34,090 nt of DNA from Megasphaera elsdenii (GTDB lineage: Bacteria > Bacillota > Negativicutes > Veillonellales > Megasphaeraceae). The first letter of the stretch is position 1. Every line of letters begins with the position of its first letter. Under the pieces are notes generated by a model. It was not told the origin of the DNA. It worked only from the letters and a program-made list of their open reading frames with translations, and did no database searches. The stretch spans positions 1 to 34,090 of the forward strand of contig NZ_JAJBQV010000023.1 of the NCBI RefSeq assembly GCF_020539865.1, written 5' to 3'. The position numbers and the translations under genes were made by a program. Positions 6,033-13,949 of this stretch are shown here, in pieces.

Positions 6033-7217
6033 ATGAGAGATGCTGTTATCGTAAGTGCTTGCCGTACGGCCATCGGCAGTTTCAATGGCCAGTTCGCAGA
6101 CGTCACCGCTGTAGACCTCGGTGTCGCTGCTGTTACTGAAGCAATCAAACGCGCAGGTATTCCTGTAGATCAGATCGACGAAGTCATCATGGGCCACGTA
6201 CTCCAGGCTGGCTGCGGTGAAAACACGGCCCGTCAGGTAGCCCTCCATTCGGGTATTCCTCAGGAAGTTCCTGCTTTCACATTGAATAAACTCTGCGGTT
6301 CCGGTATGCGTGCCATTTCCCTCGCATCCCAGCAGATCAAACTCGGCGATGCCGACATCATCGTAGCCGGCGGTATGGAATCCATGTCCAACGCCCCCTA
6401 CTCCATCGCTAAAGGCCGCCGCGGTTATCGTATGGGTAACGGCGTCCTCGAAGACTTGCTCATGCGCGATGGCCTGTTCTGCACAGAAAACAATTACCAC
6501 ATGGGCGTAACGGCTGAAAACGTCGCTGCCCGCTTTGGCGTAACCCGTGAAGATCAGGATAAATTGGCTTGCCGTTCTGAAAACCTGGCTTACAAAGCTC
6601 AGCAGGAAGGCAAATTCGACAGCCAGATCGTTCCGGTAACGGTTCATAAGAGAAAAGGCGATGTCATCGTCGACAAAGACGAATTCATCCGCCCGAACTG
6701 CACCATGGAAACCTTGGCTAAACTCCGTCCGGCCTTCATCAAAAACGGCACGGTTACCGCTGGTAACGCTTCCGGCATCAACGACGGCGCAGCTGCTGTT
6801 GTCGTAATGTCCGCTGAAAAAGCTAAAGAACTCGGCCTCAAACCGCTGGCTCGCATCATCGACTGGGCTTCGGCTGGTGTTGAACCGGCTATCATGGGTA
6901 CCGGCCCGGTTCCGGCAGTCCGCAAAGTCATGAAGAAGACCGGCATGAACGTCGACCAGATGGACCTCATCGAATTGAACGAAGCTTTCGCAGCTCAGTC
7001 CGTATACTGCGTCCGCGAACTCGGCCTCAACATGGACAAAGTCAACATCCACGGCGGCGCTATCGCCCTCGGCCATCCGATTGGCTGCTCCGGTGCTCGT
7101 ATCGTCGTCACCTTGCTCTACGCATTGGCTGAACCGGAAATCAACGGTAAATATGGTCTGGCTTCCCTCTGCATCGGCGGCGGCCAGGGCACGGCTATCA
7201 TCGTAGAACGTCTGTAA
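6033..7217 (+). CDS. Acetyl-CoA C-acetyltransferase (thiolase), first copy
   Basis: The 394-residue product is a biosynthetic-type thiolase that condenses two acetyl-CoA to acetoacetyl-CoA, or cleaves the product in reverse. The acylated cysteine is in LNKLCGSG (Cys88), the catalytic histidine in [12 protein letters not shown] and the second cysteine in SLCIGGGQG (Cys380). The frame could begin at an ATG 12 bases earlier, but that ATG touches the AAGG of the binding site. The chosen ATG has GAAAGGA at a workable distance and yields [15 protein letters not shown], aligned with the family and the second copy. Codons are strongly biased to a few preferred triplets, a sign of high expression. It is followed by a close paralogue. 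In a fermenter of this type it should feed butyrate or longer-chain acid synthesis. Confidence 0.95.
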   Translation: MRDAVIVSACRTAIGSFNGQFADVTAVDLGVAAVTEAIKRAGIPVDQIDEVIMGHVLQAGCGENTARQVALHSGIPQEVPAFTLNKLCGSGMRAISLASQQIKLGDADIIVAGGMESMSNAPYSIAKGRRGYRMGNGVLEDLLMRDGLFCTENNYHMGVTAENVAARFGVTREDQDKLACRSENLAYKAQQEGKFDSQIVPVTVHKRKGDVIVDKDEFIRPNCTMETLAKLRPAFIKNGTVTAGNASGINDGAAAVVVMSAEKAKELGLKPLARIIDWASAGVEPAIMGTGPVPAVRKVMKKTGMNVDQMDLIELNEAFAAQSVYCVRELGLNMDKVNIHGGAIALGHPIGCSGARIVVTLLYALAEPEINGKYGLASLCIGGGQGTAIIVERL

Positions 7218-7260
7218 TTTCAAAAAAAATCCCCTATTCCCTAGCAATAAGAGAGAGAGA

Positions 7261-7298
7261 TGTACGGAGTACGTAATTTTTTGAACGTGCTCTGTACA
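7261..7298 (+). terminator. Stem-loop at the 3' end of the first thiolase transcript
   Basis: Two 14-base arms starting TGTACGGAG and ending CTCTGTACA pair fully in RNA if two G-U pairs are allowed, around a ten-base T-rich loop. The G-U pairs would be A-C mismatches in the opposite strand's RNA, so the structure belongs to the plus-strand transcript. The following T-run is weak (ATTTCCTAAAAAAA), so it may stabilise or partially terminate the message rather than end it cleanly. Confidence 0.5.
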
Positions 7299-7321
7299 TT
7301 TCCTAAAAAAAGGTGTATGAT
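7293..7321 (+). promoter_or_regulatory. Possible promoter of the second thiolase gene
   Basis: TGTACA (four of six) is separated by 17 bases from TATGAT (7316-7321, five of six). Its predicted start falls at the left edge of the dyad described next. Confidence 0.45.
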
Positions 7322-7330
7322 AGCAATATC

Positions 7331-7357
7331 AAAGTATCATTTTTATTATGATACTTT
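7331..7357. promoter_or_regulatory. Perfect 10-base dyad, candidate operator
   Basis: AAAGTATCAT and its exact reverse complement ATGATACTTT are separated by seven bases (TTTTATT). The dyad lies just downstream of the candidate promoter and about 75 bases before the second thiolase start. There is no T-run after it, so it is not a terminator. Position and symmetry suggest a repressor binding site; I cannot assign a regulator. Confidence 0.5.
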
Positions 7358-7431
7358 CGCATGGCGTATTTTCTCATACTGATTCGCCGACACCTATTTC
7401 ATACGTAAAAATTATCCAAGGAGTGATTCCA

Positions 7432-8613
7432 ATGAAAGAAGTAGTTATCGTAAGCGCTTGCCGTACAGCAATTGGTAAATTCGGTGGCGGTTTCAAAAAC
7501 ACACCGGCTGTAGAACTCGGCGCTGTTGTCATTAAAGAAGCTCTCAAACGTGCTGGCATCGAAGGTAAAGACGTCGATGAAGTCGTAATGGGCAACGTCC
7601 TTCAGGCTGCTCAGGGCCAGAACCCGGCTCGTCAGGCTATGATTAAAGCTGGCATGCCTATCGAAGTACCGGCTCTTACGGTCAACAAAGTCTGCGGTTC
7701 CGGTCTCCGCTGCGTATCCTTGGCCGCTCAGATGATCAAAGCCGGCGACGCTGACGTCATCGTAGCAGGCGGCATGGAAAACATGTCCATGGCTCCTTTC
7801 GCTGTTCCTAAAGCTCGTTATGGCTATCGTATGGGCAACGGTGTCCTCGTCGATACAATGATTAAAGATGGCCTCTGGGATGCATTCAATGACTATCATA
7901 TGGGCATCACGGCTGAAAACGTTGCTGAACGCTTCGGCATCACTCGTGAAGACCAGGATGCACTCGGTGTCCGTTCTCAGGTCAAAGCTTGCGAAGCTAT
8001 CAAGAGCGGCGCATTCAAATCTCAGATTGTTCCGGTAACGGTTCATCAGAAAAAACAGGACATCGTCATCGATACAGACGAATTCCCGCGTGAAGGCACG
8101 ACCATTGAAGGCCTTGCTAAATTAAAACCGGCCTTCAAAAAAGGCGGTACCGTTACGGCTGGTAACGCTTCCGGCATCAACGACGGCGCAGCTGCTTTCG
8201 TAGTTATGTCCGCTGACAAAGCAAAAGAACTCGGTCTCAAACCGATGGCTAAGATCGTAAGCTATGCTTCTGCTGGCGTAGATCCTGCTATCATGGGTAC
8301 TGGCCCTGTTCCTTCTTCCCGTAAAGCCTTGGCTAAAGCAGGCCTCGAAGTCAAAGACCTCGACCTCGTAGAAGCTAACGAAGCTTTCGCAGCTCAGGCT
8401 GTATACTGCTGCCGTGAACTCGGTTTCGATATGGATAAAGTCAACATCCATGGCGGCGCTATCGCCCTCGGTCATCCGATTGGTGCATCGGGCGCTCGTA
8501 TCCTCGTAACCTTGCTCTATGGCTTGAAAGAAGTCGGCGGCAAATACGGTTTGGCTACACTGTGCATCGGTGGCGGTCAGGGTACGGCTTGCGTCGTAGA
8601 AAACATCGACTAA
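7432..8613 (+). CDS. Acetyl-CoA C-acetyltransferase (thiolase), second copy
   Basis: The 393-residue product is closely similar to the preceding thiolase along its whole length and has the same catalytic set: Cys88 in VNKVCGSG, the histidine in [12 protein letters not shown] and Cys378 in TLCIGGGQG. The frame is open for 84 bases further upstream, but AAGGAG lies eight bases before the chosen ATG and the product then starts [15 protein letters not shown], as expected. Short patches are nearly identical to the first copy at DNA level (for example around 8161 compared with 6763), pointing to duplication with strong codon constraint or gene conversion. It has its own probable promoter and dyad, and a strong terminator. 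Different regulation, or a preference for longer acyl-CoA, are possible reasons to keep both. Confidence 0.95.
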   Translation: MKEVVIVSACRTAIGKFGGGFKNTPAVELGAVVIKEALKRAGIEGKDVDEVVMGNVLQAAQGQNPARQAMIKAGMPIEVPALTVNKVCGSGLRCVSLAAQMIKAGDADVIVAGGMENMSMAPFAVPKARYGYRMGNGVLVDTMIKDGLWDAFNDYHMGITAENVAERFGITREDQDALGVRSQVKACEAIKSGAFKSQIVPVTVHQKKQDIVIDTDEFPREGTTIEGLAKLKPAFKKGGTVTAGNASGINDGAAAFVVMSADKAKELGLKPMAKIVSYASAGVDPAIMGTGPVPSSRKALAKAGLEVKDLDLVEANEAFAAQAVYCCRELGFDMDKVNIHGGAIALGHPIGASGARILVTLLYGLKEVGGKYGLATLCIGGGQGTACVVENID

Positions 8614-8629
8614 TTTCATCTCTCATGTA

Positions 8630-8663
8630 AAAAGGCTTGTCGCTTAAGCGGCAAGCCTTTTTT
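8630..8663 (+). terminator. Terminator of the second thiolase gene
   Basis: Stem GGCTTGTCGC/GCGGCAAGCC, loop TTAA, is preceded by five A and followed by six T. The sequence is close to the terminators at 5.54 and 10.21 kb. Confidence 0.92.
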
Positions 8664-8664
8664 A

Positions 8665-8713
8665 GTGGCTCGTGGTTCGTAAAGTCACTAGCCACTAATC
8701 ACGGGCCACGAAA
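8665..8713. repeat. Seven phased heptanucleotides beside a terminator
   Basis: The stretch divides exactly into seven-base units: GTGGCTC and GTGGTTC, then GTAAAGT, then CACTAGC, CACTAAT, CACGGGC and CACGAAA. The first two match the 5.6 kb array. The later ones resemble its reverse complement, so the block is a rough inverted repeat. It starts two bases after the terminator T-run. Confidence 0.65.
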
Positions 8714-8871
8714 AACTATTCCCATTTGGAATATATAGCGTAAAAAGTGGCCTAAATACATATAACGTTTTTCCAAAAAGTATTTAATTTTCCCGGTAAA
8801 AATGATAGAATTAATTTGCTAAAAATTTCAAGCTATGCTTATACGCATCAATAACGAAAGAAGGACTGATA

Positions 8872-10197
8872 ATGAAAACTACATGTCGTAAAATGTCTGT
8901 GGTACAGTTGACCTTTGTCACTGCTGCCAACATGCTTGGCGCCGGTATCATCATGTTGCCGACCAAGCTCGCCGAAGTCGGTACAATCTCGATTATTTCC
9001 TGGATTATTACCTCACTAGGCTCTTTAGCCCTGGCCATGGCTTTTGCCCGATGTGGCATGTTCACAACAAAGCCAGGCGGTATGGGCGGTTACTCCGAAT
9101 ACGCTTTCGGGCGTGTAGGACATTTTATGGCTAATTACGCCTACTCTGTTTCCATCGTAATTGCAAACGTCGCCATTGCCATTACGGCTGTGGGTTACGG
9201 CGCCGGTTTCCTTGAGACAACCTTTACGCCGTTACAGACGTGTTTATATACGATTGCTTTATTGTGGATTGCAGCCGCTCTCAACTTCAGCGGCTCCCGT
9301 TATTCTGGCAAGCTCAGTACCATCACCATTTGGGGGGCTATCATCCCGGTCCTTGGCATTTCCATCATCGGCTGGCATTGGTTCAGCCCTGCAACGTGGC
9401 TGGCTTCGTGGAACCCCAATAATCTGGGACTCAGCGATGCCGTTGGCAACTCCATTGCCTTGACGTTGTGGTCTTTTTTGGGGCTCGAATCGGCAGCAGT
9501 CAACATGGATGCCGTTGAAAACCCGAAGAAATCCGTTCCGATTGCTACTTTCGTCAGTACCCTTGGCGTCGCCATCATCTACGTCGCTTCGACCAATGTC
9601 ATTGCTGGCATCGTCCCCAATGCGGAAATCCTGGCATCGAGCGCTCCCTTCGGCCTGGCCTTCTCGTATATGCTCGGCGATACGGCAGGCAAAGCCGTTA
9701 TGGGCCTGATGGTATTCTCTTGTGCCGGTTCCCTCTTGTCCTGGCAGTTCACTTTGGCCCGCGTCTTCAAGACCAGCGCCCAACGCGGCCTGTTCCCAAA
9801 GATTTTTGCCAAAGTTACCAGTGCTGATGTTCCGGTCAAAGGCATGTTCTGCATCCTCTGCATGCAAAGTCTCCTGGCCCTCATGACCATCAGCCCGACC
9901 CTGGCTGCCCAGTTCGAACTCCTGGCCAACCTGGCCGTCGTCACCAACGTCATCCCCTACATGCTCTGTGCCGGGGCCTTGACGACGATTCTCACGAAGG
10001 AACATATCCCCAATGAAGTCTGTAACAGAAATACATCGATATTCCTGGCAGGCGTATCTATTATCTACTGCGTATATGCATTGACTACTACCGATGCCAC
10101 GACCTTCCTCAGCGGCTGTCTTGCAGCCTTCCTGGGATGGCTGGTATACGTCATCCGCTTCACCATCATGAAGCAGACCATCGTAGAAATTAAATAA
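8872..10197 (+). CDS. potE: Putrescine transporter / putrescine-ornithine antiporter
   Basis: The 441-residue product has about 12 membrane segments and follows E. coli PotE closely from end to end, for example GIIMLPTKLAEVGTIS near residue 25 and GGMGGYSEYAFGR near 70. Residues known to matter for putrescine in E. coli PotE are conserved: Trp and Glu in TLWSFLGLES (Trp200, Glu206) and the late Tyr in FLGWLVY. It should take up putrescine with protons or exchange it for ornithine across the inner membrane. In enterobacteria potE follows the ornithine decarboxylase gene speF; here no decarboxylase is adjacent. The start has AAGGA seven to eight bases upstream, and a weak promoter TTGCTA, 18 bases, TATACG precedes it. 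It ends in a long symmetrical terminator. Confidence 0.93.
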   Translation: MKTTCRKMSVVQLTFVTAANMLGAGIIMLPTKLAEVGTISIISWIITSLGSLALAMAFARCGMFTTKPGGMGGYSEYAFGRVGHFMANYAYSVSIVIANVAIAITAVGYGAGFLETTFTPLQTCLYTIALLWIAAALNFSGSRYSGKLSTITIWGAIIPVLGISIIGWHWFSPATWLASWNPNNLGLSDAVGNSIALTLWSFLGLESAAVNMDAVENPKKSVPIATFVSTLGVAIIYVASTNVIAGIVPNAEILASSAPFGLAFSYMLGDTAGKAVMGLMVFSCAGSLLSWQFTLARVFKTSAQRGLFPKIFAKVTSADVPVKGMFCILCMQSLLALMTISPTLAAQFELLANLAVVTNVIPYMLCAGALTTILTKEHIPNEVCNRNTSIFLAGVSIIYCVYALTTTDATTFLSGCLAAFLGWLVYVIRFTIMKQTIVEIK

Positions 10198-10200
10198 AAG

Positions 10201-10243
10201 TGCAAAAAAAGGCTTGTCGCACGACGACAAGCCTTTTTTTGCA
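10201..10243. terminator. Bidirectional terminator between potE and the membrane gene pair
   Basis: Two perfectly complementary 19-base arms (TGCAAAAAAAGGCTTGTCG and its complement) flank the loop CACGA. The A-run and T-run make it work in both directions, as needed between convergent genes. Confidence 0.92.
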
Positions 10244-10325
10244 CTATAGGGATCGCCACATAGGCGCCCCGCTGGGTATTTGGCGACATTCTCCTCAATC
10301 CAGGAAATTGCTCATATTCTGAGAC

Positions 10326-10350
10326 GGGCTTGCCACGTGCAAGCCCCTAC
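10326..10350 (-). repeat. GTAG-foot hairpin repeat, copy A
   Basis: Arms GGGCTTG/CAAGCCC enclose the loop CCACGTG on the plus strand and CTAC follows directly. Read on the minus strand it is GTAG plus hairpin, as in REP elements. Copies B and C near 13.7 and 16.9 kb keep the loop core and the CTAC but have different, compensated arms. Confidence 0.7.
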
Positions 10351-10375
10351 AAACGTAACACGTCAAAAGCCCTTC

Positions 10376-10403
10376 ACATCAAACATCATACATCAAGCAT
10401 CGC
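10376..10403. repeat. Short heptanucleotide repeat (ACATCAA)
   Basis: Four phased seven-base units, ACATCAA, ACATCAT, ACATCAA and GCATCGC, overlap the last codons and stop of the membrane protein gene on the other strand. The unit sequence differs from GTGGCTC, so membership of the same family is unproven. Confidence 0.4.
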
Positions 10404-11283
10404 GATGAACGTTCACTCCCTCCCCAAAGGCCGCGATGACGACGTTGCGCATGGCTACGCAGCCTATGATAGTCAAGGCCGCTACGACGAAGGGCGTGAC
10501 GAAGACCAAGGGATTATTCTGAAGAATCGGCATGGCCTTGAAAATATACGTAAAGATGTGAATCTGGCTATCAAAGAGGATATGCTGGACCAAGGCCCAC
10601 ATAAGGACCATGACGATGATGGCCACGATATGGACCAGGCGCTGCTTGCGGCTATAGCCATAGCGCTTATACGGGAAGAAATAGAGCGCAAAAGTGGCAA
10701 TGACGAAGAAGCTCAGGCCGATGAAGCAGAAGCCCATGATAGCCATGATGCCGATGACCAGGCTCTGTGTCACCGATGAATCGCTGACAGCCGGAAAGAG
10801 GAACATGCCCAGTACGGCACACGGCAGGGGCAGGCTGTAGACGATGGGATCAAGGAACTGGGAGTACCAGTATTTCCGCCGGCGCCCTTTCCAGAAATCG
10901 ACGGCCCGTGCCGCCAGATACTGCACGGCGACGGTCAGGAACATCCATAAGGCGAACAAGCCGACCCGTATGGGATAGGAATGCCAGCAGTCCAATCCGG
11001 TTAGTCCGTTGAGCAAGCCGACAGCGACGAGCAAGACGACGGCGCCGCCATACAGAGTCGCCCCGGCTGACGCATAATCGCCGTCTCTCCCCGCACGGCG
11101 ACGGCGATAGCCCAGCCACAGGGGAACGGCAAAGGATAAGATAAAAAAGGCTAGAATCGACGCTGAGGCGATATACGGCCTATCTGAAGCAAAGGCGCCA
11201 CAGGGCAGCGGCAAGATGCCGCATGACGCCCAGACGACGGCTAGCAGCCGGTCGTGCCATATCTGTTTTTGTAAGCTGTCCAT
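10393..11283 (-). CDS. Polytopic membrane protein of unknown function, 296 aa
   Basis: I do not recognise this family. The product has about eight hydrophobic segments: near residues 13-28, 35-57, 75-90, 105-127, 145-165, 172-205, 217-240 and 258-285. They are separated by short loops, several strongly basic (GYRRRRAGRDGD, WKGRRRKYWY, PYKRYGYSRKQR). No transporter, kinase or enzyme motif is visible. It is the second gene of a pair: its ATG overlaps the stop of the upstream 140-residue membrane gene (TAATG), which implies translational coupling and probably interaction. Its reading frame ends in a heptanucleotide repeat. A two-subunit membrane complex is the simplest guess. Confidence 0.75.
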   Translation of the reverse strand: MDSLQKQIWHDRLLAVVWASCGILPLPCGAFASDRPYIASASILAFFILSFAVPLWLGYRRRRAGRDGDYASAGATLYGGAVVLLVAVGLLNGLTGLDCWHSYPIRVGLFALWMFLTVAVQYLAARAVDFWKGRRRKYWYSQFLDPIVYSLPLPCAVLGMFLFPAVSDSSVTQSLVIGIMAIMGFCFIGLSFFVIATFALYFFPYKRYGYSRKQRLVHIVAIIVMVLMWALVQHILFDSQIHIFTYIFKAMPILQNNPLVFVTPFVVAALTIIGCVAMRNVVIAAFGEGVNVHRDA

Positions 11284-11705
11284 TAACCTACTTCCTTTCG
11301 GCCCGGCAGGAGCTGGGATGCGGCATAGGCCAGGAGCATAGTCAAGCTGATTTCCCCATACATGCCGACAATGAAGACGATATCACGGCCAACAGTCGGC
11401 CATTCCCAGAAAGGAGCCGCTTTCCAATAGACACCCATGAACGCCGTAAAGGCCCCGATAGCCGCAAAGACGATGAACCACATGAAGGCCATGACCCAGC
11501 GGCGGATACGCCCGCCTTTGGGGCCAAAGGTCGCATCATGGCAGCCCACGTAAGCTATGGGGATGACCAGCGATAAAAAGACATAACTTATCATGGCTAC
11601 GACGGCACTGGAACCGCTATGAATCGTATAGGCCCCAATGGGAATGGGAATGATAAAGAAACACATGAAGACACATTGCCGCAAGATATCGCGCCACCAA
11701 CTCAT
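11283..11705 (-). CDS. Membrane protein of unknown function, 140 aa
   Basis: The product has four hydrophobic segments and a tryptophan-rich middle (WWRDILRQC at the start, WVMAFMWFIVFAAIGAF, YWKAAPFWEWP). A TTG nine bases upstream is in frame, but GGAGGT lies ten bases before the ATG used here and only one base before the TTG, so the ATG beginning MSWWRD is preferred. The family is unknown to me. The gene overlaps the start of the following membrane gene by one base. An extended -10 promoter (TGGTATACT) lies about 45 bases upstream, back to back with the helicase promoter. Confidence 0.72.
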   Translation of the reverse strand: MSWWRDILRQCVFMCFFIIPIPIGAYTIHSGSSAVVAMISYVFLSLVIPIAYVGCHDATFGPKGGRIRRWVMAFMWFIVFAAIGAFTAFMGVYWKAAPFWEWPTVGRDIVFIVGMYGEISLTMLLAYAASQLLPGRKEVG

Positions 11706-11747
11706 TTTCTGCAAGACCTCCTAAAATAATGCAAACGAAATCACTTT

Positions 11748-11756
11748 AGTATACCA
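11748..11756 (-). promoter_or_regulatory. Extended -10 promoter of the membrane gene pair
   Basis: On the minus strand TGGTATACT combines an upstream TG with TATACT (five of six). The -35 position (TTTTCT) is weak, which is common for extended -10 promoters. Confidence 0.5.
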
Positions 11757-11778
11757 TATCCCAAAAAGAAAGAAAAGT

Positions 11779-11807
11779 TTGCGCAAGTTCTGGCTTTTGT
11801 GTACAAT
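11779..11807 (+). promoter_or_regulatory. Promoter of the DEAD-box helicase gene
   Basis: TTGCGC, 17 bases, then TACAAT (11802-11807, five of six). The start codon follows about 45 bases later. Confidence 0.55.
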
Positions 11808-11852
11808 AGAAATAATAGTAAGTAATTTTAGTTCGCATAGAAAGGGACATAC

Positions 11853-13112
11853 ATGACAAAGAATTTTGAATCACTCGGCATTACGCCGAAGATTTGTGAA
11901 CTCCTTCATAAGCAAGGTGTCGATGAACCGACGGCTATCCAAGCCCAAGCTATCCCGCCATTGTTCAAGGGCCGCGACATCCTGGCCCAGGCCCAGACGG
12001 GTACAGGCAAGACCTTCGCCTTCCTCGTGCCGTCGCTTCAGCAGATCAAGACGGACATTCACGCCGAACAAGTCCTGGTCATGGCGCCGACGCGGGAATT
12101 GGCCCGCCAGATTGCCGACGTCGCCGATACGCTGGCACCGGAACTGGGTATCGACGTTCTCAGCCTCATTGGCGGCAAGACCATCGAGAACCAGCTGCAA
12201 AAACTGCACCGTCACCCGCACGTCATCATCGGCACGCCGGGCCGCCTGCTCGACCACTGCCGCCGCAACTCCCTCGATCTAAGTGGTGTCCGCCGGGTCA
12301 TCGTCGACGAAGCGGATCAGATGCTGCAGTCCGGCTTTTTAGAAGATGTCGATACGCTCATCAGCTTGACGCCGAAACGGCGGCAACTCCTCTTTTTCTC
12401 GGCTACCGTTCCGGACAAGATCAAGGTCCTGGCTAAAAAGCACATGCAGAGCCCGCTGGTCCTCAATATCCTCGAAGGCCAGACCATTGCCCTGGAAAAC
12501 ATCGAACAGCGCATCTACATGATGACTGAAGAGCAGAAACTGCCAAAACTCTGCCAGATGCTGACGGAAATGAATCCTTATCTGGCCATCGTCTTCTGCA
12601 ATACGAAGGAACGGACGTCTCTCCTGGCAGGGAAACTCATTGCTAAGGGCTTCAACATCGGCGAACTCCACGGCGACATGTCCCAAGGCCGCCGCAATCA
12701 GGTCTTGCGCGACTTCACCAAAGCCAAGACGCAAATCCTGGTCGCCACGGATATTGCCGCTCGCGGCATTGATATTGAAGGCATTACCCACGTCTTCAAC
12801 TTCGATGTCCCCCACGACGTCGACTACTACATCCATCGCATCGGCCGTACAGGCCGTGCCGGCAATAACGGCCTATCCATCATGTTCGCTACGGCAGCTG
12901 ATGAAAACTGGGTCCGCCGCATCGAACACAATATCCATGCGACAATCACCAAATATACCCTGACGGGACAAGTCAAAATCAAAGCCAGCAGCAAACCGCC
13001 GAAACGAAAAAAAACATATCGGGATAAGCTGCCGGCCAGCACCTACCAGACGACAAAAGAAAAACGCCATAAACAGCGCCATAAGGGCGGAGACAACCGC
13101 CGACGCCGCTAA
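11853..13112 (+). CDS. DEAD-box ATP-dependent RNA helicase
   Basis: The 419-residue product shows all helicase motifs in order: the Q motif (EPTAIQAQAIP near 25), Walker A AQTGTGKT (47-54), PTRELA near 79, TPGR near 128, DEAD (152-155), SAT near 182, and in the second domain the ATDIAARGID and HRIGRTGRAG motifs. After about residue 375 comes a lysine/arginine-rich tail ending in DNRRRR, typical of the CshA/RhlE-like helicases that use such tails to hold RNA. It unwinds short RNA duplexes, with likely roles in ribosome assembly, mRNA decay or cold growth. AAAGGGA precedes the ATG. A lipoprotein gene follows 13 bases later and probably shares its transcript. Exact subfamily (cshA, rhlE or deaD) is not decided. 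Confidence 0.95.
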   Translation: MTKNFESLGITPKICELLHKQGVDEPTAIQAQAIPPLFKGRDILAQAQTGTGKTFAFLVPSLQQIKTDIHAEQVLVMAPTRELARQIADVADTLAPELGIDVLSLIGGKTIENQLQKLHRHPHVIIGTPGRLLDHCRRNSLDLSGVRRVIVDEADQMLQSGFLEDVDTLISLTPKRRQLLFFSATVPDKIKVLAKKHMQSPLVLNILEGQTIALENIEQRIYMMTEEQKLPKLCQMLTEMNPYLAIVFCNTKERTSLLAGKLIAKGFNIGELHGDMSQGRRNQVLRDFTKAKTQILVATDIAARGIDIEGITHVFNFDVPHDVDYYIHRIGRTGRAGNNGLSIMFATAADENWVRRIEHNIHATITKYTLTGQVKIKASSKPPKRKKTYRDKLPASTYQTTKEKRHKQRHKGGDNRRRR

Positions 13113-13125
13113 GGAGGTCTTACCC

Positions 13126-13677
13126 ATGAAACGTTATCTCACGATACTCCTCATGCTTTTCACCCTTATAGCCGCAGGATGTACGCCGGCGACGCCGGCC
13201 AATCCCCAGCAGCAGAAACAACAGTCCCAGACCCAGCAGCAACAACCAGGCGAAAGCAAGCAAGGACAGGATACGAAGAGCCAGGCTGATACAAAAGAAA
13301 CACCGGTCGCCAACCTGCCTACCATCGGCGATACCCAGGCCGATTGGGAAAATGAATGGGGCCATCCCTATTCCCAGGGCGATACAATCCGCGTCTTCCA
13401 CAATGGCCGGTACCAAGTCGTTTTCCAGAACGGTCGAGCCGTAACGGTAACCCTCAAAGTCCAAGACGGTGAGAATGTCAATATTAGCGACCTCTTGCCG
13501 GAAGATGCCCAGAAACAGTCGGCATCGTCGAAAAATATCGGCGGTTCCCAGATGGGCGTCGAAAAATGGCACAGTAAGACCCTAGAAAAAGCCCTGTCTT
13601 CGACAAAAGGCAATTTCACGGTCATGAAACAACCGGGCAGCATCATCATCGACTGCACGCCGGATTTAAAGAAATAA
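13126..13677 (+). CDS. Putative lipoprotein of unknown function, 183 aa
   Basis: The N terminus has a basic start (MKR), a hydrophobic stretch and the lipobox LIAAGC, so signal peptidase II should cleave before Cys19, leaving a lipid-anchored protein at the envelope. Residues 25-65 are a low-complexity linker of glutamine, proline, serine and lysine. The remainder is a small domain (INLPTIGD-like start, WENEWGHPYSQGDTIRVF, then a VVFQNGRAVTVTLKV strand pair) that I cannot place in a family. AAGGAGG precedes the ATG. The spacing of 13 bases from the helicase gene implies co-transcription, although the two products work in different compartments. No clear terminator of its own is seen; a hairpin repeat lies just downstream. 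Confidence 0.8.
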   Translation: MKRYLTILLMLFTLIAAGCTPATPANPQQQKQQSQTQQQQPGESKQGQDTKSQADTKETPVANLPTIGDTQADWENEWGHPYSQGDTIRVFHNGRYQVVFQNGRAVTVTLKVQDGENVNISDLLPEDAQKQSASSKNIGGSQMGVEKWHSKTLEKALSSTKGNFTVMKQPGSIIIDCTPDLKK

Positions 13678-13691
13678 TCAATGTATATGGC

Positions 13692-13716
13692 GGGCTCACC
13701 ACGTGTGAGCCCCTAC
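13692..13716 (-). repeat. GTAG-foot hairpin repeat, copy B
   Basis: Arms GGGCTCA/TGAGCCC enclose the loop CCACGTG, followed by CTAC. Compared with copy A three arm positions differ and each change is compensated on the other arm, while the loop and foot are identical. Confidence 0.7.
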
Positions 13717-13739
13717 AAATCACGAATAATGAGTACAAC

Positions 13740-13772
13740 AAAAAAGCCCACGCAAAATGCGTGAGCTTTTTT
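13740..13772 (-). terminator. Terminator of tRNA-Arg
   Basis: On the minus strand arms GCTCACGC/GCGTGGGC (one mismatch) surround the loop ATTTT and are followed by six T. It begins three to four bases after the encoded CCA of the tRNA. The A-run on the other side may also let it end the lipoprotein transcript. Confidence 0.8.
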
Positions 13773-13775
13773 CTA

Positions 13776-13852
13776 TGGTGACCCGGTAGGGATTCGAACC
13801 CTAGACCTACTGATTCGTAGTCAGTCACTCTATCCAGCTGAGCTACCGAGTC
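13776..13852 (-). tRNA. tRNA-Arg (anticodon ACG)
   Basis: The minus strand folds into a complete cloverleaf of 77 bases. Acceptor strands are GACTCGG and CCGGGTC (one G-T pair), the D-arm reads GCTCAGCTGGATAGAGT, the anticodon loop CTACGAA gives ACG, and the T-arm contains GGTTCGAATCC. CCA is encoded. The ACG anticodon is normally edited to ICG by TadA so that it reads CGU, CGC and CGA. Confidence 0.97.
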
Positions 13853-13880
13853 ATGTCTTGTCGTTCCTGACGACTCATAT

Positions 13881-13909
13881 ATAATAACAAGAAATCGGAG
13901 ATATGTCAA
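13881..13909 (-). promoter_or_regulatory. Promoter of tRNA-Arg
   Basis: On the minus strand a perfect TTGACA (13904-13909) is 17 bases from TATTAT (13881-13886, five of six). The start would lie about 20 bases before the tRNA. Confidence 0.82.
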
Positions 13910-13949
13910 GGCTTTTCTAGATATAAACTAAATTTTTAAAAAACTTTTC

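Noticed and set aside
6030..7247. A 405-codon open frame on the minus strand covering the first thiolase gene
   Set aside because: The plus-strand frame has every thiolase motif. The antisense frame stays open only because of the strong codon bias of the thiolase, has no family resemblance and no binding site. The same holds for antisense frames over the second thiolase and potE.
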